This document shows positions 54,647 to 63,937 of a stretch of DNA of 64,000 nucleotides, piece after piece; the stretch's first letter is position 1, and the number at the start of each line of letters is the position of its first letter. A model generated the notes under the pieces. That model was not told the DNA's origin. It worked only from the letters and a program-made list of their open reading frames with translations, and did not search any database. A program made the position numbers and the translations under genes. Where the stretch lies: the NCBI GenBank assembly GCA_044226205.1, contig JBGAHL010000015.1, forward strand, positions 1 through 64,000, written 5' to 3'. The stretch is from M3007 sp044226205 (GTDB lineage: Bacteria > Bacteroidota > Bacteroidia > Chitinophagales > Saprospiraceae).

Positions 54647-55879
54647 TTATTCTTGTACGGGCTGCTGGTTTCGCACGAGGTCGTCGATGGTTTCGCGGCG
54701 GCGGATGAGGTATGCCTTGCCGTCGAGCAGCAATACCTCGGCGGGGCGGGGGCGCGAATTGTAGTTGGACGACATCATCCAGCCGTAGGCGCCGGCATTG
54801 TAAAAACAAAGGACGTCGCCTTCCACCACTTCCGGGATGCGGCGGTCGACGCCGAAGGTGTCCGTTTCACAAATATTGCCCACCACCGTGTAAATCCTGG
54901 GCTTGAACTGCGGCTCCGTGACGTTGATGATCTTGTGGTACGACCCGTAAAACATGGGCCGGATCAGGTGGTTCAGCCCGGTGTTCAGCCCCACGAAAAC
55001 GGTGGAGGTCGTTTGTTTGACCAGCGTACAACGCGCAAAAAGATAGCCGGATTCGCTGACGAGAAACTTGCCGGGCTCGAACATCAGGGTCAATTCTCGG
55101 CCGTATTCTTCGCAAAATTCGGCAAAACGGCGGCTGAGTTTTTCGCCCAGTTCTTCCACGTCGGTTTCGATATCGTCGGCTTTGTAGGGCACCTTGAATC
55201 CGCTGCCAAGGTCGATGTATTGCAGGTCGGGGAATTTTCGGGCGGCTTCGAACAGGATGTCGGCACCGCGCAGAAACACGTCCACATCGAGGATGTCGGA
55301 GCCGGTATGCATGTGCAGGCCTTCGATTTTGAGGCCCTGGCTTTCCACAATGCGCAGAACGTGAGGGAGTTGGTGAATACTGATCCCGAATTTGGAATCG
55401 ATGTGCCCCACGCTGATCTTTTCATTGCCGCCGGCCATCAGGTGCGGATTGATGCGGATGCAGACCGGCACGTCGCGGTGGTGCAGGCCCCAGTTTTCGA
55501 GCATGGGGATGGCGTCGATATTGATTTTAACACCCAGTTTCGCAGCTTCTTCGTATTCATCTGCGCCGGCGAAATTGGGGGTGTAAAGAATGTCGGAAGC
55601 AGGGAAACCTGCCAGCAAGCCCAGTTGCACCTCCTGGATGGAGACGCAGTCGAGCCCGGCGCCCCATTGCCGAAAAAGGCGCATGACCGCCAGATTGGTC
55701 AATGCTTTGCAGGCGTAGTGGATGCGCAGTTTGGGGTAGGGGAACGATTGCGTGAGCCGCTCGTACTGGCGCCGCATGATGGCCGCATCGTACACGTAAA
55801 GCGGCGTGCCGTGGGTTTGGCAGAGTTCAAGCGGGTCGATGCCGCCGTCGAATTGGTATTTTCCGTCGATCAATTGCAC
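54647..55879 (-). CDS. lysA: Diaminopimelate decarboxylase
   Basis: This is a 410-residue PLP enzyme catalysing the last step of lysine synthesis. The PLP lysine is K58 (HYACKAL). Other motifs are HTGSDI, the glycine-containing IDLGSGFKVPY, EPGKFLVSESG and the late Cys/Tyr segment CETDTFG ... FYNAGAYGWMMSSNYN. The start codon is GTG at 55879, the only start that gives the complete N-terminal barrel strand. Its presence implies meso-diaminopimelate, the residue expected to be bound by the OmpA domains in this window. Confidence 0.94.
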   Translation of the reverse strand: MQLIDGKYQFDGGIDPLELCQTHGTPLYVYDAAIMRRQYERLTQSFPYPKLRIHYACKALTNLAVMRLFRQWGAGLDCVSIQEVQLGLLAGFPASDILYTPNFAGADEYEEAAKLGVKINIDAIPMLENWGLHHRDVPVCIRINPHLMAGGNEKISVGHIDSKFGISIHQLPHVLRIVESQGLKIEGLHMHTGSDILDVDVFLRGADILFEAARKFPDLQYIDLGSGFKVPYKADDIETDVEELGEKLSRRFAEFCEEYGRELTLMFEPGKFLVSESGYLFARCTLVKQTTSTVFVGLNTGLNHLIRPMFYGSYHKIINVTEPQFKPRIYTVVGNICETDTFGVDRRIPEVVEGDVLCFYNAGAYGWMMSSNYNSRPRPAEVLLLDGKAYLIRRRETIDDLVRNQQPVQE

Positions 55880-55910
55880 GTTGAAAAAAGGGTAGTGGAA
55901 AAGTAGGGCG

Positions 55911-55918
55911 CAAAAATA
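55911..55918 (-). promoter_or_regulatory. Candidate -7 element of lysA
   Basis: On the minus strand this reads TATTTTTG (TAnnTTTG), 32 bases before the GTG. The -33 position is not TTTG. Confidence 0.4.
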
Positions 55919-56025
55919 GGGTTTTCAGTCCGGGCAGACTTATTTTTACCCACACCCGCCAAAACAAGCGGCACACGACATCTATCACGAAACAGCCTTG
56001 TTCATCCTTCTATCCGCAGCAGATT

Positions 56026-56556
56026 GTGAACGAAAACGAACTCATCGAACGTCTGAAAGCCCAGGATCGCGCCGCTCAAAAGTGGTTGTACGATCGCTAC
56101 GCACCGCTGATGTTCAGCGTATGCAGGCGCTATTTGCGGTCGAGGGAAGACGCCGAGGAGGCCTTGGTGAGCGGTTTTTTCAAGGTTTTTGACCAAATCG
56201 AGAGTTTTGCCGGGGCAGGGAGTTTTGAGGGTTGGATTAGAAAAATCGTGGTCAACGAATCGCTGATGAAACTTCGCAAGGGAAACCTGCTGGTTTTTCC
56301 CGGCGACGAAGTGCGGGCGTCCGAAGCCACCGACGGGTTTTCGATCGAAGCCGAGTTGTCGGCGCGCGAAATCCTCGACCTGCTCGACACCTTGCCGCCC
56401 GGTTACCGCACCATTTTTAACCTGTACGTACTGGAGGGATTCAAACACCAGGAAATTGCCGACCTGCTCGGGATCAGTATCAATACGAGCAAGTCGCAGC
56501 TCATTCTGGCCAAGGAAAAACTGCGCCAGTTGCTCAAAGCCAAAGGCGTTTATTGA
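56026..56556 (+). CDS. ECF-type RNA polymerase sigma factor
   Basis: This is a 176-residue sigma-70 family protein with region 2 (AAQKWLYDRYAPLMFSVCRRYL, AEEALVSGFFKVFDQIESF, FEGWIRKIVVNESL) and region 4 (LDTLPPGYRTIFNLYVLEGFKHQEIADLLGISINTSKSQL). The start is GTG at 56026. ECF sigma factors direct RNA polymerase to stress- or envelope-regulated promoters under control of a membrane anti-sigma. The next gene encodes a 76-residue membrane protein in the place where an anti-sigma would be expected. Confidence 0.93.
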   Translation: MNENELIERLKAQDRAAQKWLYDRYAPLMFSVCRRYLRSREDAEEALVSGFFKVFDQIESFAGAGSFEGWIRKIVVNESLMKLRKGNLLVFPGDEVRASEATDGFSIEAELSAREILDLLDTLPPGYRTIFNLYVLEGFKHQEIADLLGISINTSKSQLILAKEKLRQLLKAKGVY

Positions 56557-56598
56557 AGCCTCGCCAGCCATTTGCCATTGCCAACTGCCATCTCGACT

Positions 56599-56829
56599 AT
56601 GCCCGATCTTTTTGATTTTTTCAAGGAAAATGAGTCCAAACTGCACGAACGCCCTTCGGAGCAGGTCTGGCAAAAGCTGGAACAGCGACTCGAAAAGGCC
56701 CGCCGCAAACCGCGCGGACGCCGGCGCGGCATACGTTTTTTGCAACACGGAACCGTCGCATTGATACTCATGATGATCCTGCTTGCGGCAGCCCTGGTCT
56801 GGTTTTATTACAAGCGCGGCGGGCATTGA
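56599..56829 (+). CDS. Tiny single-span membrane protein, possible anti-sigma partner
   Basis: This is a 76-residue protein with an N-terminal acidic-amphipathic region (MPDLFDFFKENESKLHERPS), a strongly basic segment (KARRKPRGRRRG) and one membrane helix (about 51-70), leaving a very short tail (YKRGGH) outside. The positive-inside rule places the N-terminus in the cytoplasm, where it could contact the sigma factor encoded 42 bases upstream. A normal anti-sigma would also have an extracytoplasmic domain, which is missing. The link is inferred from position. Confidence 0.6.
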   Translation: MPDLFDFFKENESKLHERPSEQVWQKLEQRLEKARRKPRGRRRGIRFLQHGTVALILMMILLAAALVWFYYKRGGH

Positions 56830-56898
56830 CGGGAGCTGACAAAACTTCTTACCTTGCGGCCCTTATTTGTCCAATCCAGCTTGCAATCACCCTGATTT

Positions 56899-59118
56899 AT
56901 GGCAAAAACCGGCAAATCCAACCCCCGGCCGCAACAGACCCGCCCCACTTCAAACACTCCTGCATCTTCCGTTGCCGCGGCTCCCGGCCGCGACTGGCTG
57001 GCCCGGCCTGAAACGGATTCGGACGGAAACCTGCGCGTGTTTTTCTACGCAATGGCGGGTTTTGCCTTGCTGATTATGCTCTGGCTGGCCATGGGTTCGG
57101 GGGTCAATGCCGACGACAAATACCAGGTGGATTATTCCAACAAACTGGTCAATTATTACGGCACATTTGGCAAAGACACCGCCGCACTGAATATCCCCGA
57201 CGGCAACATGCACCTCTACGGCGGGTTCTTCGAGATCGTAACCGGTTTTACGAATAAAGCACTGGGATTCAAGGACAACGAAGCTGCCTATCACCACGTG
57301 CGCCACCTCTGGAGCGCCTTTTTTGGCTGGCTGGCTATCTTCTGTGCCGGGCTTTTTGCCTATCGGATTGCCGGCTGGCGGGCCGGGCTGATCGCCCTGA
57401 TCATCCTGTTCTTGTCGCCGAGGTTTTTAGGCGATTCGCTGATGAACCCCAAGGACATTCCGTTCGCGGCGGGCTACATGTTGTCGTTGTATGCCATCAC
57501 GGCGGTGTTCGACCGAATGCCGTTGCCAAGGCGAAAGGACCTGCTCTTGCTGGTAGTCGGCCTCGGGATCGCCCTGGCGACCCGCGCGGGCGGCTTGCTG
57601 GCCTACGGCTGGCTTCTGATGTTCGGCGGTTTGCATTTTTTGATGAAAAACGGCGGCGCTAAGGCGTTTTCCAATACGAAAGTCTTGGCCAAATACCTGG
57701 CGGTCGTGCTGGGAACAGCGGCTGCGGGCTACGTACTGGCGGTGCTTTTCTGGCCTTACGCCCTGCAAAGTCCGCTTAAAAACCCCTTTATCGCGCTTTC
57801 GAAATTTGCCGAACTGGAAGTACGTATCCGTGTGCTCTACGAGGGCGCCAATATGATGTCGGACATCACGCCCTGGCATTATCCGCTCAAATGGATTTTG
57901 TACACCATCCCGCTGGCGGCGCTCGCGGGCATTTTCGGCTCCCTTGTATTGTTGCCGCGCTTGCTGAAACGCTACAATCAGCTGTGGGTGGTCATGGCCT
58001 TGCTGACCGGCGTTTTCCCGATTTTTTACATTATTTATAAAGATTCGGTGATCCACGACGGCTGGCGACACCTGACCTTCGCCTACCCGCCGCTGGTGGT
58101 GGCCGCCGCGCTGTTCTGGAACGAGCTGGCGCGCTTTTTTACGGGTAAAAAAGCTGTGCAGTACGCGGTGTTCGGCGTCATGGGGCTTTTGCTGGCCGAC
58201 GCGGCGTTGTTTATCGCTGCCAACCGTCAGTTTCCCTACGTGTATTTCAACCCGATCGAGGGCGGCACCAAAGGCGCTTACGGCTACTTCGAAACCGACT
58301 ATTGGGGCATCAGTACGCGGCAGGGTATCGAATGGCTTGAAAAACAAGGGATTCTGCACCCCAACATGACCGAGCCGGTTGTGATCGCCACCAATATGCA
58401 TTTCCCGGCAAAACCCTTTTTGAGCAAATACGGCGACAAGGTCAAACTGCGCTACCTCAAATGGGACCGCCGTTACGACGAAGCCTGGGACTATGCGCTT
58501 TATCCCACCCGTTTTATCGATGGCTCGGCGTTGCAGCGCGGCTTGTGGCCGCCCGACAACACGATCCATGTGATCGAGGCCGGCGGCGCGCCCTTGCTGG
58601 CGATCATGAAAGACACCTCGCATTACTGCTTCCAGGGCAACGATGCGTATAAAAAAGGGGACATTCCCACGGCGATCGACCGATTTGAAAAAGAAGTGGC
58701 GACGGTGCCCGACAACGAGATTGCCTGGGGAGGCCTCGCCCAGTCGTACCTGAGCCTCGATAGCTTGGAAAAAGCCAAAAACGCCGCCGAAAAAGCGCTC
58801 GAAATTGCCCCCGACGACACGCAGGGCAACAACGTTCTCGGCCTTTACTGGATCAAAAAAGACAACATCGCCAAGGCGAACGATCAGTTCAACCTGGCTG
58901 TTAGACGCGACCCGAGCAACGCGGCCGCCTGGTACTACCTTGCCCTCATCGCCAACGACCGCGGCGACCCCCAAACGGCGCTCAATCACTTGCAAAAGTC
59001 GATCCGCGCCGCACCCGCATTCCGGCAGGCTTACGAGCTGGCGGCCCGCATTTATGAAGAGAATGGCAATGCCGCTGCCGCCCAGCAGTACCGGGCGGCG
59101 CTGGGAAAATTGAAATGA
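56899..59118 (+). CDS. GT39-like membrane glycosyltransferase with C-terminal TPR domain
   Basis: This is a 739-residue protein. After a Pro/Ser-rich cytoplasmic N-terminus come ten or more membrane helices (about 51-450) with the arrangement of GT-C (dolichyl- or undecaprenyl-phosphate sugar) glycosyltransferases. The first periplasmic loop has the acidic pair GVNADDKYQVDY, typical of the catalytic Asp of the fold, and LSPRFLGDSLMNPKDIPF follows. Residues about 570-739 are TPR-like repeats (AIDRFEKEVATVPDNEIAWGGLAQ and others), which is uncommon behind a GT-C core. The donor should be a polyprenyl-phosphate sugar; the acceptor is unknown. The methyltransferase gene is 9 bases downstream. Confidence 0.85.
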   Translation: MAKTGKSNPRPQQTRPTSNTPASSVAAAPGRDWLARPETDSDGNLRVFFYAMAGFALLIMLWLAMGSGVNADDKYQVDYSNKLVNYYGTFGKDTAALNIPDGNMHLYGGFFEIVTGFTNKALGFKDNEAAYHHVRHLWSAFFGWLAIFCAGLFAYRIAGWRAGLIALIILFLSPRFLGDSLMNPKDIPFAAGYMLSLYAITAVFDRMPLPRRKDLLLLVVGLGIALATRAGGLLAYGWLLMFGGLHFLMKNGGAKAFSNTKVLAKYLAVVLGTAAAGYVLAVLFWPYALQSPLKNPFIALSKFAELEVRIRVLYEGANMMSDITPWHYPLKWILYTIPLAALAGIFGSLVLLPRLLKRYNQLWVVMALLTGVFPIFYIIYKDSVIHDGWRHLTFAYPPLVVAAALFWNELARFFTGKKAVQYAVFGVMGLLLADAALFIAANRQFPYVYFNPIEGGTKGAYGYFETDYWGISTRQGIEWLEKQGILHPNMTEPVVIATNMHFPAKPFLSKYGDKVKLRYLKWDRRYDEAWDYALYPTRFIDGSALQRGLWPPDNTIHVIEAGGAPLLAIMKDTSHYCFQGNDAYKKGDIPTAIDRFEKEVATVPDNEIAWGGLAQSYLSLDSLEKAKNAAEKALEIAPDDTQGNNVLGLYWIKKDNIAKANDQFNLAVRRDPSNAAAWYYLALIANDRGDPQTALNHLQKSIRAAPAFRQAYELAARIYEENGNAAAAQQYRAALGKLK

Positions 59119-59127
59119 CGACGCTGC

Positions 59128-59952
59128 ATGAACTTCAAATTTTTGTTTCCGACTTTCCGCAACCGTTACACTTTCGTGCGCCGGACCCTGCGCCGGCTGG
59201 CCACGCGGCATCGCTTCGAATCTGCCCTTAACCTGGGCACAGGAGAGGGCGATTACGACCGAATGATCGCCAGTTATTGCCAGGCGCTCACGGGCTGCGA
59301 TGTGAATGAGGAAGATATTGCCCACGCACGAGCCCTCAACAAGGGGGTGATGAACCTGCAATACGAACTCAACGACGCCCTCAACCTGAGCTACCCGGAG
59401 GCGTCGTTCGACCTGCTCGTGTCGTGCGAAGTGATCGAACACGTGGGCCGACCCGACCGGATGATCCAGGAGATCGCCCGCGTCATGCGGCCGGGCGGCT
59501 GGGTGATCATGACATTCCCGAGCCGCGAATTCCCGATCAGCTACGATCCAGTCAACCGCATCTGGCAATTGACGCGCGGCGACGGCAGCCGGGAGTACGC
59601 CATCTCGCAGGGCGCCTATGCTTTCGGGCATGAATACCTGATCGGGTCGGCGGATTTTAAAAAATGGGTGCACGAAGCAGGACTGGAGATCGTGGAGTTC
59701 AGGCCCCTGAGCGGCTATCTGGTCGGTTTGCTCGAAATGTACTGGACGGGTCTTGCACAAAGCATTTTTAAAAAAAATGCACGCAACGTCACGACGGATA
59801 CGGATTCGGCCATCACCGTCCGGCCTGCCTCCACCAAGGAGCCGCTGCTGGTGTTTGTGACCGATGCGCTGCTGTGGATCGACCGGCATTTGTTCCAGTG
59901 GGGGCAACGCAGCGTGGGCAAAGGCGTTGTCCTTTGCAAACCCGACCGATGA
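59128..59952 (+). CDS. Class I SAM-dependent methyltransferase
   Basis: This is a 274-residue protein with the Rossmann SAM motif LNLGTGEGDYD (motif I, about 36-46), a motif II acidic end in GCDVNEEDIAHAR, and CEVIEHVGRPDRMIQEIARVMRPGGWVIMTFPS (UbiE/COQ5-like region). It methylates a small molecule, lipid or glycan in the cytoplasm. It sits 9 bases after the TPR glycosyltransferase and is probably co-transcribed, so a role in modifying the glycan or its lipid carrier is plausible. Confidence 0.9.
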   Translation: MNFKFLFPTFRNRYTFVRRTLRRLATRHRFESALNLGTGEGDYDRMIASYCQALTGCDVNEEDIAHARALNKGVMNLQYELNDALNLSYPEASFDLLVSCEVIEHVGRPDRMIQEIARVMRPGGWVIMTFPSREFPISYDPVNRIWQLTRGDGSREYAISQGAYAFGHEYLIGSADFKKWVHEAGLEIVEFRPLSGYLVGLLEMYWTGLAQSIFKKNARNVTTDTDSAITVRPASTKEPLLVFVTDALLWIDRHLFQWGQRSVGKGVVLCKPDR

Positions 59953-60010
59953 GCGGGTAACAAACTCCGACGCCAGATGATGTCAGGTGTACAGATTTTA
60001 AACTTTCACC

Positions 60011-60709
60011 ATGACAATTGAACATCCTTCCGTTTTTTGCGAGCGATGCAAGCGCCCCGTGTTGCGCCAATTCGTCAATCTGGAGCAAAAAACGGCATTT
60101 TGCGATGGTTGCAACCTGCATTTCGACATCACAGCGTCGAACGGCCTGCGGCAACGGCGCGAAATTGATATGCCGCGCGGGGCCAAAAATGTGCGGCTTA
60201 CCCTGGTTCAACAAGACCTGACCATCGATGTGCGCTGGCTGAGAAATTACCCGGCAAAGAGCATTTTTACGATTGCACAGCCCGTAAAACTGGAACTCTG
60301 GCCCGAAGGCGCCCGAAATTTAGACAGCGCAGTGGCCGAGTTTTTTGGTAAACTCGTGTTTACTGTTATGCATTTCGTGTGGACGGCCACCACCAGAACC
60401 ATCGCGTATTTTGTCAACCGCACCATCGTAAGAGCCACTCCCGCAAGCCTCCAGATCGAACACCGGCCGATGGATGTTCTGCCTTCCGCTTTTTTCCCGG
60501 CCAACAGGATCGCCCAGCTGACCGTCCGATACCATTGGGCGGAAGAAAATCCCTTGCAGGAAAACGGCATGCTCTTCGTCGTGCTCAAGGATGGCTCCGA
60601 ATACGACCTGCTCTGGGACCTGGATGTCGAGGTGTTGTTGTACCTGGAGCAGGAGATTGAGCGGATTTTAGGGATTACGGATGAAAAAATGGAAGGGGAG
60701 TACGTGTGA
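60011..60709 (+). CDS. Hypothetical protein with N-terminal zinc ribbon
   Basis: This is a 232-residue protein whose first 35 residues contain a zinc-ribbon pattern, CERCKRP ... FCDGCNLHFD (two CxxC knuckles). The rest has no recognised domain: a basic strand-rich part (RGAKNVRLTLVQQD), a hydrophobic stretch (FFGKLVFTVMHFVWTATT) that may be a membrane-associated helix, and a C-terminal alpha+beta part (GSEYDLLWDLDVEVLLYLEQEI). A function cannot be assigned. It follows the methyltransferase by 58 bases on the same strand. Confidence 0.7.
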   Translation: MTIEHPSVFCERCKRPVLRQFVNLEQKTAFCDGCNLHFDITASNGLRQRREIDMPRGAKNVRLTLVQQDLTIDVRWLRNYPAKSIFTIAQPVKLELWPEGARNLDSAVAEFFGKLVFTVMHFVWTATTRTIAYFVNRTIVRATPASLQIEHRPMDVLPSAFFPANRIAQLTVRYHWAEENPLQENGMLFVVLKDGSEYDLLWDLDVEVLLYLEQEIERILGITDEKMEGEYV

Positions 60710-60748
60710 ACGAGAGGCCCAAACCTGCCAAGGGTCCGCAAGCGGTTT

Positions 60749-62218
60749 TTAGATTTTTACAAAACGCCCCGTTCGGTAGTGCCCTTTATCGAACAATATA
60801 ATGCTGTAAACCCCGGCTGGCAGCCCTGACACATCGATGCACTGTTCATCCGGGTCTATGTCCGGCAGGTTCATTTGTTTACCGTAAGCATCCACGAGCG
60901 TCGCCGAAGCGGTAAGGCCATCGGACGACTGAATGCAAACCCGGTCGCGGGCAAGCGAAGGATAAAGCCCAAGGGGGACGGGCGCAGCAGCATGAGCGGA
61001 CAAGGAGGTATTCAGTGGATCAAGATCGCCCCACGTATGGCCATTGGAGGAGCAGCCGAGCAGCCTTTCGGAATAACCGCCATTTTTATAATTTAATATT
61101 TTCCCCGAATAGCCGCAGTATTGATCCATGTAAAAGATGGCTGAATAGTCGATCGGCTGGTAGGCATGGCAATTATCCAGATCGAAATAATAATATTCAT
61201 AGGATTGCACACGAAACGATCCGGAGGTATCGACCCATGCTTCAAGAAAGTCGGCTTTATTGCCCTGGGTTGGCCCAAGCCAGCCCGGTATGCCACTCCA
61301 GAAAGACTCAAAATCCAGGCTGTTAAATGTTTGGACAAACCCCGGGTCGGTTTGAAGGCTGGTTGACAGCACGATGCCGTTCAGATTTTTGATCACCGTG
61401 TATGTTTCCCTCACAGATTGTAGCACCAGTTGGGTGTCAGAAAAATTTACGGCGGTAATCGAGTCACGCGCCCAGATGTTGATAATCTGGCCACTAACAT
61501 ATTTCGTTTCGTGGGTTTTCCATTTCATCAGATCGCCGGGTGCGAAATGGCCGAAGTAATACTCCCAGGAAGGAACGAAGCCATGAGTTTGCCCGTCCTG
61601 TTCGAAGCCGACAATTTCGTAGACAGGGCCGGTTTGACCGTTTTCCAGTAACTGGAAGGGGATAAAACGGAGAAACCCCGCTTTTTCTGAAAGCACCAAT
61701 TCGACATTGTTCAGTTCGTTTTGAACAGGTGTTGCATTTAAATAAGGGCTAAGGGAAAAATACTTGACGGCGGTTGTAAGTCCCAGAATATCAAGCGTGT
61801 CTGTGCCGGTGCAGAGCACGTTCACGAAATTGAAGCCGTTGCTGTTGTTCACCGGAAACGACCAGGAATCGCCGACGTCGCAAAGCGGATAAAAGTACTT
61901 CTGACCGTCGAAGCCCCAGGCGGTATCAACCGATTGCCACGACCACCCATATTCCACAGGCAGTTGAATATCATACTCTTCGTACAATTCAAGCATAATG
62001 TCATAGAAACAATAATCGAAATAACCTTCGTAGTATTGTTGACAGAAATGGTGCGTCGTGCCGGTCGAAGCAGGCTCGTTGAGATCGTTAAAATAAACGT
62101 GAAGCGAGTCGCCGACTTTCCACCAGGTTTTTTGCTGGTAAGGAAACAAGTCCCAATTGTTTTGGGCTTTCAGGTTGACGGAGAAAATAAACAAGGAATA
62201 GAGTAGTACATTTTTCAT
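60749..62218 (-). CDS. Secreted protein of unknown function with T9SS sorting domain
   Basis: This is a 489-residue protein with a signal peptide (1-19, ending NLKAQ), a large region with many aromatic and acidic residues (FPYQQKTWWKVGDSLHVYF, YGWSWQSVDTAWGFDGQKY) and few recognisable motifs, and a T9SS type A sorting domain at the end (LGLYPSLARDRVCIQ to GVYSIILFDKGHYR). Several cysteines lie in pairs (CQQYYEGYFDYCFYD). Nothing indicates an enzyme. The start at 62218 gives the signal peptide; the frame extends to 62248. Confidence 0.8.
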   Translation of the reverse strand: MKNVLLYSLFIFSVNLKAQNNWDLFPYQQKTWWKVGDSLHVYFNDLNEPASTGTTHHFCQQYYEGYFDYCFYDIMLELYEEYDIQLPVEYGWSWQSVDTAWGFDGQKYFYPLCDVGDSWSFPVNNSNGFNFVNVLCTGTDTLDILGLTTAVKYFSLSPYLNATPVQNELNNVELVLSEKAGFLRFIPFQLLENGQTGPVYEIVGFEQDGQTHGFVPSWEYYFGHFAPGDLMKWKTHETKYVSGQIINIWARDSITAVNFSDTQLVLQSVRETYTVIKNLNGIVLSTSLQTDPGFVQTFNSLDFESFWSGIPGWLGPTQGNKADFLEAWVDTSGSFRVQSYEYYYFDLDNCHAYQPIDYSAIFYMDQYCGYSGKILNYKNGGYSERLLGCSSNGHTWGDLDPLNTSLSAHAAAPVPLGLYPSLARDRVCIQSSDGLTASATLVDAYGKQMNLPDIDPDEQCIDVSGLPAGVYSIILFDKGHYRTGRFVKI

Positions 62219-62349
62219 AAGTAGGAATTTTATACAGCGAATTTGCATGCTGCAAATTTTCTCGTTCGGTTTAAATCGCGATCTACCTAAAACTGGCCTT
62301 TTTTACGGCGCTTCTTCTTCTTCGCTATTCGCGCTCTTGAATCAAAATA

Positions 62350-62357
62350 TATCTTTG
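62350..62357 (+). promoter_or_regulatory. Candidate -7 element of the acyl-CoA carboxylase gene
   Basis: TATCTTTG (TAnnTTTG) lies 39 bases before the ATG at 62396. No TTTG lies 19 bases upstream. Confidence 0.42.
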
Positions 62358-62395
62358 CCCCGCGCCCTGCCAACACGCACGTTTTCACCTGTTTT

Positions 62396-63937
62396 ATGGA
62401 TCACAAACTCGACCTTCTTCGCTCCAAACTTTCCGAGGCCAAACTCGGCGGCGGCCAAAGCCGCATCGATACCCAGCATAAAAAAGGCAAATTATCGGCC
62501 CGCGAACGCATCCACTTCCTGCTCGACCCCGATTCCTTCGAGGAAATCGGCGCCCTGGTGACCCACCGCTGCTCCGATTTCGGCATGACGGAACAAAGTT
62601 TTCTGGGCGATGGCGTGGTGACCGGCTACGGCACCGTCAACGGCCGCCTGGTGTACGTTTTTGCGCAGGATTTTACGGTGTTCGGCGGCTCGCTCTCGGA
62701 GACCCACGCTGAAAAAATTTGCAAGGTGATGGATCTGGCCGTACGCAATGGCGCGCCCATTATCGGCCTCAACGATTCCGGCGGCGCCCGCATTCAGGAG
62801 GGCGTCAACTCGCTCGGCGGTTATGCCGACATTTTTTACCGCAACGTGCAGGCTTCCGGCGTTATCCCGCAAATCTCCGCCATCATGGGCCCCTGCGCCG
62901 GCGGCGCGGTGTACAGCCCGGCCATGACCGATTTTATCGTCATGGTCCAAAACAGTTCCTACATGTTCGTGACAGGCCCTAACGTGGTCAAAACCGTTAC
63001 GAACGAGGAAGTCAGCTCGGAAGACCTCGGCGGCGCATCCGCGCATTCCACCAAGAGCGGGGTGACCCACCTCGTCGCGTCCAACGACCTCGACTGCATT
63101 GCGCAGGTGAAACGTTTGCTCTCCTATTTGCCCCAAAACTGTGAGGACAAACCCCCGATGCTGCCTTTCCAACTGGAAGAAGAATTGCGCGAGCAACTGA
63201 ACCGCATCGTGCCCGACAATGCCAGCCAGCCGTACGACATCAAGGAAGTCATTGCGGGCATCTGCGATACCGAGTCGTTTATGGAATTGCAGGAAAACTA
63301 CGCCGACAATATCGTGATCGGTTTTGCCCGGCTCGCAGGCCGCAGCATCGGTATTGTAGCCAATCAGCCCATGAGCCTCGCCGGCGTACTCGATGTGAAT
63401 TCCTCGAAAAAAGCAGCCCGTTTTGTTCGCTTCTGCGATTGTTTCAACATCCCGCTGCTGGTACTGGTGGATGTGCCGGGCTTCCTTCCGGGCACCGATC
63501 AGGAGTGGAATGCCATCATCACCAACGGCGCCAAATTGCTCTACGCATTTTCCGAAGCCACGGTGCCGCGCATTACCGTCATCACCCGCAAGGCCTACGG
63601 CGGCGCGTACGACGTGATGAACTCCAAACACATCGGCTCCGACCTCAACTTCGCATGGCCCTCGGCCGAAATCGCGGTCATGGGCGCCAAAGGCGCTTCG
63701 GAGATCATTTTCAAACGCGAGATCGACGCTGCCAGCGACCCGGCTGCCAAATTGCTCGAAAAAGAAAAAGAATACGCCGACACCTTTGCCAATCCGTACC
63801 GTGCGGCAGCCCGCGGATTTATCGATGAGGTGATCGAGCCGGCCGAGACTCGCCGCAAACTTATCAAGGGATTTGCCATGCTCGAAAACAAGGCGGTGGC
63901 CCGCCCGAAACGCAAACACGGCAACGTGCCTTTGTAG
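62396..63937 (+). CDS. Acyl-CoA (propionyl-CoA-type) carboxylase, beta (carboxyltransferase) subunit
   Basis: This is a 513-residue protein with two crotonase-like carboxyltransferase halves. The acyl-CoA half has FGGSLSETHAEKICKVMDLA, IGLNDSGGARIQEGV and MGPCAGGAVYSPA; the carboxybiotin half has LVDVPGFLPGTDQEW and the GG-A-YDVM segment (KAYGGAYDVMNSKH). It transfers CO2 from biotin to an acyl-CoA, probably propionyl-CoA, giving methylmalonyl-CoA. The alpha (biotin) subunit gene is not in the window. ATG 62396 is supported by the conserved N-terminal KARERIHFLLDPDSF-like region. Confidence 0.93.
   Translation: MDHKLDLLRSKLSEAKLGGGQSRIDTQHKKGKLSARERIHFLLDPDSFEEIGALVTHRCSDFGMTEQSFLGDGVVTGYGTVNGRLVYVFAQDFTVFGGSLSETHAEKICKVMDLAVRNGAPIIGLNDSGGARIQEGVNSLGGYADIFYRNVQASGVIPQISAIMGPCAGGAVYSPAMTDFIVMVQNSSYMFVTGPNVVKTVTNEEVSSEDLGGASAHSTKSGVTHLVASNDLDCIAQVKRLLSYLPQNCEDKPPMLPFQLEEELREQLNRIVPDNASQPYDIKEVIAGICDTESFMELQENYADNIVIGFARLAGRSIGIVANQPMSLAGVLDVNSSKKAARFVRFCDCFNIPLLVLVDVPGFLPGTDQEWNAIITNGAKLLYAFSEATVPRITVITRKAYGGAYDVMNSKHIGSDLNFAWPSAEIAVMGAKGASEIIFKREIDAASDPAAKLLEKEKEYADTFANPYRAAARGFIDEVIEPAETRRKLIKGFAMLENKAVARPKRKHGNVPL

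Noticed and set aside
57427..59907. An 826-codon minus-strand frame opposite the glycosyltransferase and methyltransferase genes
   Set aside because: It covers two convincing plus-strand genes. Its His/Gln/Arg-rich sequence has no domain or signal peptide.
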